Source: Brevibacterium aurantiacum
GTDB taxonomy: Bacteria; Actinomycetota; Actinomycetes; Actinomycetales; Brevibacteriaceae
Direction of reading: 5' to 3'
DNA length: 64,000 nt
Assembly: GCF_007558825.1 (NCBI RefSeq)
Contig: NZ_VLTK01000013.1
Span: forward strand, 1 to 64,000
The position numbers and the translations under genes were made by a program. The number at the start of each line of letters is the position of its first letter. Position 1 is the stretch's first letter. Positions 44,662-53,074 of the stretch are shown here, piece by piece. The notes below the pieces were generated by a model. The model ran no database searches, was not told the DNA's origin, and saw nothing but the letters and a program-made list of their open reading frames with translations.

Positions 44662-45310
44662 TCATTCCGGTCGTGGGCAGAAGCAATCCTTGCGCTTGTG
44701 CATCTGCCGGAGTATCGACATCCCTGTTCCCCGTGACTCCAGGCGCCAACAGATCTCCGCACTCGATGTCGAGAACCTGACCCGACAAATCCCTGAACAG
44801 ACTCCTCGCCCCTCTATCCTCGTGACAGGCCGCGATCGCCTCCGAGATCAGGTCTCTGCCGATCATCACAGGATGCCCGAGTTCCGCATTCCACATGCAG
44901 CGCGCCAAAACCTCGGTGCCGGAGTGCTCAAGCAAACGACGGTAGGCCTCGACAGGAGTCTCGGGAAGGTCGACCAAGGTCACGATGGCCGCTACGGCAT
45001 CGGCGGCGACTGCCCGCAGGCCCACCTGCAGCGATGAGCCCATCCCCGCGGCAAAGTCAGGGTTCTCGACCACACGTGCGTTGGCCGGCACCAGGGGTCT
45101 CGCCACATCGGCAGACGCCCCGAGAACCACGATGATCTCCAGCGAGTCCTCGGACTGCTGCACCTCGCCCCCAGCATGCGCTGCAGCCATCGTGTGCACA
45201 TGGTGTTCGAGCAACGAGGTCCCCACACGCAGTCGCAGCAGCGCCTTGGGCACACCCATCCGACTGCCGCTGCCGGCCGCCAACACGATCATGCTGACCT
45301 TGCGCTTCAT
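44648..45310 (-). CDS. mocA: Molybdenum cofactor cytidylyltransferase MocA-like
   Basis: A 220-residue nucleotidyltransferase with the N-terminal LAAGSGSRMGVPKALLR and metal-binding TLVDLPETPVEAYRRLL. MocA adds CMP to molybdopterin to give the dinucleotide cofactor (MCD), the form used by Cox-type hydroxylases. The start is set at ATG 45310 with GAGGG upstream; ATG 45322 is possible. Its placement with coxD, coxE and xdhC supports a role in maturing the CoxL enzyme rather than MobA's guanylyl transfer. Confidence 0.88.
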   Translation of the reverse strand: MKRKVSMIVLAAGSGSRMGVPKALLRLRVGTSLLEHHVHTMAAAHAGGEVQQSEDSLEIIVVLGASADVARPLVPANARVVENPDFAAGMGSSLQVGLRAVAADAVAAIVTLVDLPETPVEAYRRLLEHSGTEVLARCMWNAELGHPVMIGRDLISEAIAACHEDRGARSLFRDLSGQVLDIECGDLLAPGVTGNRDVDTPADAQAQGLLLPTTGMSDHA

Positions 45311-45333
45311 CGCCCTCACCATGGTTATCGATT

Positions 45334-46317
45334 CTAGGCGCGTTCTGCCAAGGTCGAACCTCGGGCAGCCACGGTCACACCGTCGTCAACAGGTGTGACC
45401 ACGGTTCCGGAGCTGCCTGCCACAGCCTCGGGGAGATTGTCGAGAGCAGCGATGACACCCATCGGTCCACCCTCGTCGACGAAGTTGAGAACAGCATCGA
45501 CCTTGGGACCCATCGAACCCGAGGCGAAGGTGCCTGTGTCCTTGAGCTCGCGCAACTGGGCGTTCGTGACTTTCGTGATGTCGCGAGCCTCGGGAGTGCC
45601 GAATCCCGCGACGGCACAGGGCACATCGGTGGCGATGATGAGCCGATCGGCCTTCACCGAGCGTGCCAGCTGCGCCGCACTGAGGTCCTTGTCGATGACT
45701 GCGGAGACTCCGTTGAATCCTTTCTCATCGGGGATGACTGGGATTCCGCCACCGCCTGCCGCGACCACGACCGCCCCGGAATTCGCCAGGAACTCGATCG
45801 TCGGGGTCTCGAGGATCCGCACCGGGCGAGGCGATGCCACAACCCGACGCCACCCTCTGCTGCCGAAGTCCTTCCATGTCTGCCCCAGCTCTTCCATCGC
45901 AGCCGCATAGTCCCGAGGCTGGTAGGAGCCGATCGGTTTGACCGGATCAGTGAAGGCCGTATCGTCAGGGTCGACGACGGTTCGGGTCACCAGTGCAACG
46001 ACGCTCTTGGCAATCCCTCGAGAATTCAGCTCCTTCTCGATCCTGCTCACGATGGTGAAGCCGATGGTGCCCTGAGTCTGGGCCCCGCACCAGTCGAGGC
46101 TGACCGGGGGCAGCTCCGCGACGGCGAGCTCGTTCTTGCGCATGATGTTGCCGACCTGTGGCCCGTTCCCATGGGCGACGACGAGTTCGTGTCCGTCTTC
46201 GATGATATCGGCGAGATGGACGGCCGCCTGAGCGATGGCACGGCGCTGGCTCTCCGGTGACGCATCACCATCGGAGGAAGTCATCGCGTTGCCGCCAAGG
46301 GCGACGAGGACTCTCAC
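45334..46317 (-). CDS. arcC: Carbamate kinase
   Basis: A 327-residue carbamate kinase: VALGGNAM at the N-terminus, VAHGNGPQVGNIM, DWCGAQTQGTIGF, AAGGGGIPVI, VIDKDLSAAQLA and IIATDVPCAV. It converts carbamoyl phosphate + ADP to ATP + ammonia + CO2 in catabolism. There is no arginine deiminase or ornithine carbamoyltransferase next to it; the island supplies carbamoyl phosphate through AllFGH instead, like AllK (YbcF) in E. coli. GTG 46317 overlaps the hyuB stop as GTGA. Confidence 0.93.
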   Translation of the reverse strand: MRVLVALGGNAMTSSDGDASPESQRRAIAQAAVHLADIIEDGHELVVAHGNGPQVGNIMRKNELAVAELPPVSLDWCGAQTQGTIGFTIVSRIEKELNSRGIAKSVVALVTRTVVDPDDTAFTDPVKPIGSYQPRDYAAAMEELGQTWKDFGSRGWRRVVASPRPVRILETPTIEFLANSGAVVVAAGGGGIPVIPDEKGFNGVSAVIDKDLSAAQLARSVKADRLIIATDVPCAVAGFGTPEARDITKVTNAQLRELKDTGTFASGSMGPKVDAVLNFVDEGGPMGVIAALDNLPEAVAGSSGTVVTPVDDGVTVAARGSTLAERA

Positions 46318-48353
46318 AGCCAGTCCACCTCGGGTGCCCTGGCACCGTCACCAGCCAACTCGGCGTAGCCTGGCCCCCTGTCGAAGAAGGGTTCGTTGAC
46401 TCCACGTTCGGTGAGCAGGCGTGCACGCAGCGACTCTGAAGCCGCCTCGTCGACGGTGGCGTTCTCGATTCCGTCCGGGCCCTCGGTGACGATGACACCA
46501 TAGGACTCTTCGGCCGCTGCGATGCTCACCTTGCCCCACTGGACGTCGCGGACGACTTCAGCGAAGGGACGCTGGAGCGGGTCTCCCCAACCGCCGCCAC
46601 CGGTTGTGCGGATCCGCACGACCTCGCCGGCGCTGATCGGCTCGTCATCGGCCAGCGCATCGATTTCGCGTTCGTTCGCTCCACCCGGGTCGATGGTGAC
46701 CTGGAAGGGCTGACCGGCCTTACCGCCTTTGACTCCCCAGCAGGCAAGGATCGACCGGTCGGCGATCGACATGAAATGACCATCGCGCAACATCCTGATG
46801 TGCTTCTCGTAGCCGAGTCCGCCACGGTAACGACCAGCCCCGCCGGAGTCGACGGACAGGCCGAGGCGTTCAACGCGAAACGGGAACCTGGATTCTGTGA
46901 ACTCTGTCGGCAGGTTCCGGGAATCGGGGACCACGTGGATCGTATCTTCACCGTCGGAGTAGTAGCGTCCACCGGAGCCGCCGCCGAGGACCTCACGCAT
47001 GAGGTAATCGTTGCCGTCGCGGTCCTTGCCGTAGACGCCCGTGTAGCGGATGGTCTCCTGGTCGGCAGGCATCTGCCCGTCTACTGCCTTCGCCACCACG
47101 CCTGCCAGTACGCCGAGGAGGCGCAGGATGACGAAGGTGCGTGCGTTCGTGGGGCCTGGGAACTCGGGCGTAAGCAGGGTCCCCTTCTCTGGGAAACGCA
47201 TCTCGATGAGGGGGACGATTCCCTCGTTGACGTCGAGTTCGCCCATGCGTTCGGGGCTGTCGGCGAGGTTGCGCAGGATCGGTGCCAACCACTTCTTGAG
47301 GAAGTTTCCGCCCACATAGTCACCACAGTGGTTGATCGGCCCTGCAGCTTGAGCCGCGGTGCCGGTGAAGTCGATGATGAGACGAGGACCGTCGTCGGGG
47401 CCGCCAGTTGAGGTCTTGGTCAGGGTGATCCTCTGTGTGTGCAGCATCGGGTCGGAGACTCCGTCGTGTTCGGCGTAGTCCTCCCATACGTACTGGCCAT
47501 CGGGGATCTTCGACAGGATCTCGCGGCGGTAGATCTCCGTGGAGTTATCGAGGATGGTGTCGAAGGCAGCCTCGACGGTGTCGACTCCGTAGCGGGTGAA
47601 CAGTTCGGTCAGGCGCCTGGCGCCCATAAGGCAGGCAGAGCATTCCGCATCGAGATCTGCCGAGAGCGAGTCGGGCATGCGTGAGTTGCGCGTCATGATG
47701 GCCAGTGCCGACCTGTTCGGCTTCCCCGCGTCCCAGAGTTTGATCGGGGGGATCATCAGGCCCTCTTCGAAGACGCTGGTAGCACCCGAGGGCATCGATC
47801 CAGGGCAGGCTCCGCCGATGTCATCGTGGTGGCCGAATGCCTGGACGAAGCAGACGACCTCACCGTTGGCGAAGACCGGCACGGTCACGCACATATCTGG
47901 AAGGTGGCCGATTCCGCCCTCGGAGGCGTAGACGTCGTTGTGGAAGAAGACATCGCCTTCCTGCATCTCCTCGATCGGGAAGTCGCGGACGATGGGATGG
48001 ACGAGTGCCGAATATGAGCGACCTGTGAGCTTGCGCAGCTGCCGGTCATGGATTCCTGCTCGGAAATCGTGGGCGTCGCGGATCATCGGTGACCGTGAGG
48101 TTCGGGCAATCGCGGTCTCGACCTCCATTTCGACACTGGCCAAAGTGCCTTCGACGATCTCGACGATGATCGGGTCAACCGTCGAAGCCTTCTGCCTCGA
48201 TGTCAGGCGGTTGCCATGTTCGTAAGCCGTTGGCAGACCTGCGGGGTTGATCGGGTCAGCGTTGATGTAGTCGGTCAACGCCTGCCCTGTCAACGGAGTG
48301 AGGCTGAGCATCGACCCGGAGTCGGGTGCTGCGGTCTGGTCAGTGATCGTCAT
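46314..48353 (-). CDS. hyuB: Hydantoinase B/oxoprolinase family protein
   Basis: A 679-residue HyuB-family subunit, the ring-opening half of ATP-dependent N-methylhydantoinase/acetone carboxylase-like enzymes. Motifs: FHNDVYASEGGIGHLPDMCVTVPVF, FGHHDDIGGACPGSMP, GGDYVGGNF-type DYVGGNFLKKW and GGAGRYRGGLGYEKHI. Its start overlaps hyuA as ATGA and its stop overlaps the carbamate kinase start. The first 45 residues are an extra hydrophilic extension. With HyuA it opens five-membered cyclic imides or lactams using ATP. Confidence 0.9.
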   Translation of the reverse strand: MTITDQTAAPDSGSMLSLTPLTGQALTDYINADPINPAGLPTAYEHGNRLTSRQKASTVDPIIVEIVEGTLASVEMEVETAIARTSRSPMIRDAHDFRAGIHDRQLRKLTGRSYSALVHPIVRDFPIEEMQEGDVFFHNDVYASEGGIGHLPDMCVTVPVFANGEVVCFVQAFGHHDDIGGACPGSMPSGATSVFEEGLMIPPIKLWDAGKPNRSALAIMTRNSRMPDSLSADLDAECSACLMGARRLTELFTRYGVDTVEAAFDTILDNSTEIYRREILSKIPDGQYVWEDYAEHDGVSDPMLHTQRITLTKTSTGGPDDGPRLIIDFTGTAAQAAGPINHCGDYVGGNFLKKWLAPILRNLADSPERMGELDVNEGIVPLIEMRFPEKGTLLTPEFPGPTNARTFVILRLLGVLAGVVAKAVDGQMPADQETIRYTGVYGKDRDGNDYLMREVLGGGSGGRYYSDGEDTIHVVPDSRNLPTEFTESRFPFRVERLGLSVDSGGAGRYRGGLGYEKHIRMLRDGHFMSIADRSILACWGVKGGKAGQPFQVTIDPGGANEREIDALADDEPISAGEVVRIRTTGGGGWGDPLQRPFAEVVRDVQWGKVSIAAAEESYGVIVTEGPDGIENATVDEAASESLRARLLTERGVNEPFFDRGPGYAELAGDGARAPEVDWL

Positions 48354-50494
48354 TTGCCTGCCTCCTGGCGTTTGCGGCGAGTGGTGATGATGTTGCCGCC
48401 GGCATCGATGCGAGCGGTGAATCCCGGGTGCAGCGGGAAGGTCGAGCCGAACTCTTCGACGATGGCCGGACCTTCCAGGGTGTCTCCGGCCAGGAGACTT
48501 TCACGCCAGTACACGGCGGTGTCGACGTATCCGTCCTCGGCGTCGAAGCACACTGGTCGCACAGCGGTCTGTGCACGTTCGGACTTATCCGGTGCGCCCT
48601 CGGCTGACGCGATGTGGCGAAGCTCCGGACGGGTGATCGGACCGATGCCTGAGACCCGGACATTGACCCATTCCACGTGCTGGTCCGACGCATCGGCGAA
48701 GTCATAGCCGTAGAGCTGCCTGTGCTCGGCGTGGAATGCCCGCGTCACCTCGTCGGCCCATTCTCGGGTGACCGTACCCGAAGGAGCGGGCACGCGGACC
48801 TCGAAGGCCTGACCGAAGTAACGGAGGTCGACGGAGCGGTCGAACTGATGGCGTTCTGGTGTGAATCCCTCGTTGATCAGGGCCTCGGTTGCCCGAGTCT
48901 GGAGACGGTCGAAGAGGCCGGCGACCTCAGCGATGTCCAGTCCGTCATCGCGTGCGACGTTCGTCTGAACATAGTCGTTCTTGACGTCGACGGTGAGGAG
49001 ACCGAAGGCGGAGACGTTTCCCGGGTTAGGCGGAACGACGACGCCGGCAAGATCGAGGATGTCGACGAGCGTGCATGCCAGAAGCAAGCCGGAGCCGCCG
49101 AAGGTGGTGAGCATGAAGTCACGGACGTCGAGGCCACGCTGGACCGAGATCTGGCGCAGGGCGTTGGCTTGGTTCCAGGCGGAGATCTCGAGGATTCCAG
49201 TCGCGGCCTTCTCCGTGCTCAGGCCGAGCTTTGCGGCGATTTCGCTGATGCCGCGACCAGCGGCGTCCGCGTCGAGGGGGATCTCGCCGCCGAGGAGGTG
49301 GGGCGGGATCCGCCCGAGGAAGACGTGGGCATCGGTGATGGTCGGTTCCACGCCGCCGTTGCCGTAGCAGATGGGCCCCGGGTCGGCTCCTGCCGACTGA
49401 GGACCGACCTTGAGCTGTCCTTCGGCCGTGGTCCAGGCGATCGAGCCGCCGCCCGCACCGACGGTGACGACGTCGATCATGGGGATCTTGGAGGGGTAGA
49501 CACCGACCGAGCCTTCGGTCGTCAGAGCAGGCTCTCCGTCGACGACAACCGTGACGTCCGTCGAGGTGCCACCGCCGTCGCAGGTCAGGACCTTGTCGAA
49601 ACCGGCTTCCCGCGCGATGAGTCCGGCACCCAGTGCACCCGCGGCAGGGCCGGAGAGCACGGTGGTGATGGGCTGGTTGACGACTTCATCGGCGGAGAGC
49701 ACGCCGCCGTTGGACTTCATGATGTAGAACGGCAGCTTGGCGTCCTTGTCGGTGCCGGTATAGGCGTCGAGGCGTTCATGGATGTTCTTGACGTACGTGG
49801 AGACTTTGGGTTTGACTGCGGCGTCAACCAAGGTCGTCATCGATCGTTCGTATTCGCGGTATTCGCGCAGCACTTCCGAACTCAGCGACACAATGACGTC
49901 GGGGTGCTCTTCGAGGAGGATCTCGCGCATCCTCTGCTCATGGGCGGGGTTCGCATAGGCGTGGAGGAAGTTGACTCCCAATGTGCCGATTCCCTGGTCC
50001 CGGAACCAGCGGGCGACCTTGCGTGCCTCGACTTCGTCGAAGGGACGCACTTCGTGGCCTTCGAAGTCCATGCGGCCGGTCACGGTCTTGACGAGGTCGG
50101 CGGGTACGATGCGATCGGGCTTGACCCAGAAATAGGAGTTTCCGTACCCGTCGGGTACTGCCTGTCGGGCGATTTCGAGCACGAATTCGTAGCCCTCGGT
50201 CGTGATGAAGCCGAGACGATCGAGCTTGCCCTCGAGCAGCTGGTTGGTAGCGACGGTGGTTCCATGGCTGACCGCGCTGATATCGGAGGCTGTGATCGTC
50301 GCGGCGTCCTGATCGGTGCCCAACATTTCGAGGACCTTGTCAATGCCGTTGATGAAGCCATCAGCGGGATTCGACGGTGTCGAGGGAGTCTTCGTCGTGG
50401 TGAGCTCACCGGTGGCTTCGTTGAAGGCCACCACATCTGTGAACGTTCCGCCGGTGTCGATACCGATACGGATTCGTGGGCTTTGAGTCGACAT
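48350..50494 (-). CDS. hyuA: Hydantoinase A/oxoprolinase family protein
   Basis: A 714-residue ATP-binding HyuA-family subunit. IGIDTGGTFTDVVAF at the N-terminus, SHGTTVATNQLLEGK, LTCDGGGTSTDVTVV and the GPICYGNGGVEPTITDAHVFLG region identify it. It activates the substrate by phosphorylation before HyuB completes hydrolysis. The start at ATG 50494 has GGAAGG upstream. It heads the unit hyuA-hyuB-arcC-mocA-coxD-coxE-xdhC; coupling a ring-opening enzyme to Mo-hydroxylase maturation genes is strong evidence that both act on the same compound. A 35-bp inverted repeat lies 54-88 bases upstream. Confidence 0.92.
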   Translation of the reverse strand: MSTQSPRIRIGIDTGGTFTDVVAFNEATGELTTTKTPSTPSNPADGFINGIDKVLEMLGTDQDAATITASDISAVSHGTTVATNQLLEGKLDRLGFITTEGYEFVLEIARQAVPDGYGNSYFWVKPDRIVPADLVKTVTGRMDFEGHEVRPFDEVEARKVARWFRDQGIGTLGVNFLHAYANPAHEQRMREILLEEHPDVIVSLSSEVLREYREYERSMTTLVDAAVKPKVSTYVKNIHERLDAYTGTDKDAKLPFYIMKSNGGVLSADEVVNQPITTVLSGPAAGALGAGLIAREAGFDKVLTCDGGGTSTDVTVVVDGEPALTTEGSVGVYPSKIPMIDVVTVGAGGGSIAWTTAEGQLKVGPQSAGADPGPICYGNGGVEPTITDAHVFLGRIPPHLLGGEIPLDADAAGRGISEIAAKLGLSTEKAATGILEISAWNQANALRQISVQRGLDVRDFMLTTFGGSGLLLACTLVDILDLAGVVVPPNPGNVSAFGLLTVDVKNDYVQTNVARDDGLDIAEVAGLFDRLQTRATEALINEGFTPERHQFDRSVDLRYFGQAFEVRVPAPSGTVTREWADEVTRAFHAEHRQLYGYDFADASDQHVEWVNVRVSGIGPITRPELRHIASAEGAPDKSERAQTAVRPVCFDAEDGYVDTAVYWRESLLAGDTLEGPAIVEEFGSTFPLHPGFTARIDAGGNIITTRRKRQEAGK

Positions 50495-50547
50495 CAATGT
50501 CCTTCCCAGGTCTGATGACCCCAGGTCTGCTGAGCGTTTGAATCCAT

Positions 50548-50582
50548 TTTTGCCGGTGACTCACATCACTCCACCGGCAAAA
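50548..50582. promoter_or_regulatory. Large inverted repeat upstream of hyuA
   Basis: TTTTGCCGGTG (50548-50558) and CACCGGCAAAA (50572-50582) are perfect 11-bp arms around a 13-base centre. A terminator would have T after the stem, but here T comes before and A after on both strands, so an operator is more likely. On the minus strand it lies between hyuA and the NmrA gene. Just upstream, minus-strand CATTGGTTG (50592-50600) recalls the PucR box (C-N-TTGGTT...) as I remember it. Confidence 0.5.
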
Positions 50583-50622
50583 GATGCCAAACAACCAATG
50601 AGCCGTTGGTAAATGTCTCCAA

Positions 50623-51474
50623 TTACGACAGCTCCGAGCGCAGCACCTCCTGAACAGATCGCGCGGGGCGGCCCAAGATGGCCTGCGCCGGAAGCGCTCC
50701 GCACGGCAGTCCGTGGTAGTCGTAGTAGGAGAACATCGCTGCCAACCATTCGATCTCGCGCAGGTCGAGACTCGTCCCAGACGTCGAGTCGGCGCCAGCG
50801 CTTCTGTGGGCGGCGACCCACTGCTGCGGAGTTGATGCTTCGATTTCAATCGCTCGACCCAGCACTTGCTCTGCGGCGGCGGCATAGTCGCGAACAGTCA
50901 GCTGCTGCGGACCGCCGAGTTCATAGGTCGCCCCGATATGGAAGTCATCAAGCAACACGGCGGCCGCGATCTCGCCGAGGTCGGCGAGACTGATCAGTCC
51001 GAATCGGGTGTCGACGCTGTAGGGCACAGCAACGTGCGGATTCTGTCCTCGCAGGCCCGGCAGGAGATTGTCGATATATGCGCACGGCTGGAGAATCGAC
51101 CACTGAAGTCCGCTCCGCCGCACCAGGTCCTCAGATGCAGCCTTGGCCACGTGGTGAGGCATGTCTGGAGCATAGGGTGCCGCCACCGAATGGTAGACGA
51201 CTCGATCCACTCCTGCCTCGCGGCAGGCCCCGAGCAGTATGGAGATGAAATCACGCTCATCCGGATGAAGGTTCGGCGCCATGAGATAGGCGGCACGACA
51301 ACCCTTCAGCGCCTCGACGGGGTTCATCATTTCGCCTCGCCCAATCGGAATGATGGGAACCGCTCGGTCCTTGAGCGCCGACGAAATTGCCCGGCCTGTC
51401 TTTCCTCGTGCGCCCACAACAGCGACAGATTCTCCTGTCGCCGGATCGATGGTTGTCCTTGTAGTCTCCGTCAT
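50623..51474 (-). CDS. NmrA/NAD(P)-binding family protein
   Basis: A 283-residue Rossmann-fold protein. VAVVGARGKTGRAISSALKD near the N-terminus (residues 16-35) binds NAD(P), followed by YLMAPNLHPDE and the LQPCAYIDNLLPG region of NmrA/HSCARG-type proteins, atypical SDRs that often lack a catalytic Tyr and act as redox sensors or reductases. It begins at ATG 51474 (AAAGAAG upstream); a longer frame to 51633 is unsupported. It lies 128 bases before hyuA on the same strand; whether it belongs to the island is open. Confidence 0.8.
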   Translation of the reverse strand: MTETTRTTIDPATGESVAVVGARGKTGRAISSALKDRAVPIIPIGRGEMMNPVEALKGCRAAYLMAPNLHPDERDFISILLGACREAGVDRVVYHSVAAPYAPDMPHHVAKAASEDLVRRSGLQWSILQPCAYIDNLLPGLRGQNPHVAVPYSVDTRFGLISLADLGEIAAAVLLDDFHIGATYELGGPQQLTVRDYAAAAEQVLGRAIEIEASTPQQWVAAHRSAGADSTSGTSLDLREIEWLAAMFSYYDYHGLPCGALPAQAILGRPARSVQEVLRSELS

Positions 51475-51679
51475 AAACGCACTTCTTTCTGATCGATAAT
51501 CTGCAGTTCGGGCGGCGCGGTGACGCCTGGCCCCGAACTTACACACGAGAGACATGCGCAGATACGGCGAATACTGCCAATCCCTCCAGCCACGCCTCCA
51601 CCCCGCGCCGGATACGCCACGCCCCAGATCCACACAGCGGCGGATACCCCAACACGCCTCTGCTGTCTAAGCTGGAGGG

Positions 51680-53071
51680 ATGGCAGAGAGTCCGACATCG
51701 CTGAGACCTACGCGCGGCGACGTATATCTGGTCATCGCCCTGGCCGCAGGTTCTGTAGTCTTCGCCATCCTGTATGTCACGACAGGCTACTGGCCGTTCA
51801 AGGCGCCGCTATGGGTTCTGTGCCTGGCTTCAGTGGCGGTGACAGTGCCCCTCATCTGGAGGCGGCGCTACCCCAGCCAAGTCGCCTGGACCCAGACCGC
51901 GATCTTCGTCGGCGCACAGATCGGCGGCGCCATGGAACCAGGGGTCACCCAGATCATCCTCTTCATGGGCGTGTACTCGATCGGTGCGTGGCAGAGCAAT
52001 CGCCGGTCGGCTCTCGTCTCCAGGGCACTGTTGTGCACGGCCATCTTCATCTACCTTGTGGCCTCCGTGTTCTTCCAGTCCAACGGTCTCTCGGACATGA
52101 CAGTCCTGCAGATCACCGCGAGCTTCGGCGTCAGCCTGCTGACGAATGTCGCCTATTTCGGCGGCGCCTGGCTCTTCGGCGACCGAGCCTGGAAGCAGCG
52201 CCTGATCCTCGACGATCTGCGCTCCGCCAACGCCGAGGTCCGCGCCCAGGAACAGCAGCTGACTCGTCAGGCTCTCGATCTTGAGCGGGTGCGCATCGCT
52301 CGTGAACTCCACGATGGCATCGCCCACCACATCACCGGCGTCGGCATCCACGCCGCAGCCGCCCGTCGCAGCCTCGAGAAGAATCCCGACAAGGCCCGAG
52401 AATCCCTCAAGACCATCGAATCCTCCACCCGAGAAACCGTCGATGAACTGCGTGCGCTCGTCTACACCCTCCGGGACACGGACGACGCGAGCACCGGTGA
52501 GCACAACACGAAGGGCAACCCCGGCCTCGGCGACATTCCCGAACTCGTCGACGCCTCACGTCGATCGGGACAGCAGGTCGACGTTGTCACGATCGGTGAG
52601 CCGAGACCGCTGACGCCGATCACGGAGATGTCGATCTACCGGGTGATCCAGGAGTCCCTGACCAACTGTCGTCGTTATGCGGGATCGCACGCGGAGGTGG
52701 ATGTCCGCCTGCGGTACGGCACCAGCAATCTCGAAGTCGAGATCAGCGACACCCGGTCTCCCGGCGGGCTCCACGAGGAATCGCACCCCGACTCCGAACC
52801 TCCGGCGAAGCAACCGGGCCTGGGCCTCGGCATCATCGGCATGCGCGAACGGATGAGCGCCATGGGCGGCTCCCTCGAAGCCGGTCCGAAGTCCCGTGGC
52901 GGCTGGCTTGTACGGGCACAGATTCCCTACCCTCGGAACGTCGCCGAATCTGAGTCTGACCCCGAATCTGAGTCTGACCCCGCGGCCACGCCTACTACCC
53001 CCGAGACCGTCACCGATACCAGCGATCTCCCAACTGCCTCCTCCATCACCGACTCCACAGCAAAGGCCTGA
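51680..53071 (+). CDS. DesK/NarX-type sensor histidine kinase
   Basis: A 463-residue membrane kinase with four to five N-terminal helices (residues 15-165), a coiled-coil, HisKA_3 with phospho-acceptor His in RIARELHDGIAHHITG (near residue 213) and an HATPase_c domain (GLGIIGMRERMSAMGG). GGAG precedes the ATG. It is three bases upstream of its response-regulator gene. The C-terminal 45 residues after the ATPase domain are an acidic, Ser/Thr/Pro-rich tail that contains an in-frame duplicated hexapeptide. Confidence 0.9.
   Translation: MAESPTSLRPTRGDVYLVIALAAGSVVFAILYVTTGYWPFKAPLWVLCLASVAVTVPLIWRRRYPSQVAWTQTAIFVGAQIGGAMEPGVTQIILFMGVYSIGAWQSNRRSALVSRALLCTAIFIYLVASVFFQSNGLSDMTVLQITASFGVSLLTNVAYFGGAWLFGDRAWKQRLILDDLRSANAEVRAQEQQLTRQALDLERVRIARELHDGIAHHITGVGIHAAAARRSLEKNPDKARESLKTIESSTRETVDELRALVYTLRDTDDASTGEHNTKGNPGLGDIPELVDASRRSGQQVDVVTIGEPRPLTPITEMSIYRVIQESLTNCRRYAGSHAEVDVRLRYGTSNLEVEISDTRSPGGLHEESHPDSEPPAKQPGLGLGIIGMRERMSAMGGSLEAGPKSRGGWLVRAQIPYPRNVAESESDPESESDPAATPTTPETVTDTSDLPTASSITDSTAKA
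52946..52981 (+). repeat. 18-bp in-frame tandem duplication in the kinase tail
   Basis: GAATCTGAGTCTGACCCC occurs at 52946-52963 and 52964-52981, exact copies. It duplicates the peptide ESESDP in the disordered kinase tail. Length change by slippage would stay in frame. Confidence 0.9.
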
Positions 53072-53074
53072 ACC

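Noticed and set aside
45334-46317. Arginine deiminase pathway
   Set aside because: Carbamate kinase is present but arcA and arcB are not nearby; the neighbouring AllFGH genes are a better source of carbamoyl phosphate.
48677-50515. A 612-codon open frame opposite hyuA
   Set aside because: Shadow of hyuA; the translation shows no known motif and long antisense frames are normal in high-GC coding DNA.
50548-50582. Terminator of the NmrA gene
   Set aside because: The T-run precedes and the A-run follows the stem on either strand, opposite to an intrinsic terminator; kept instead as a candidate operator.
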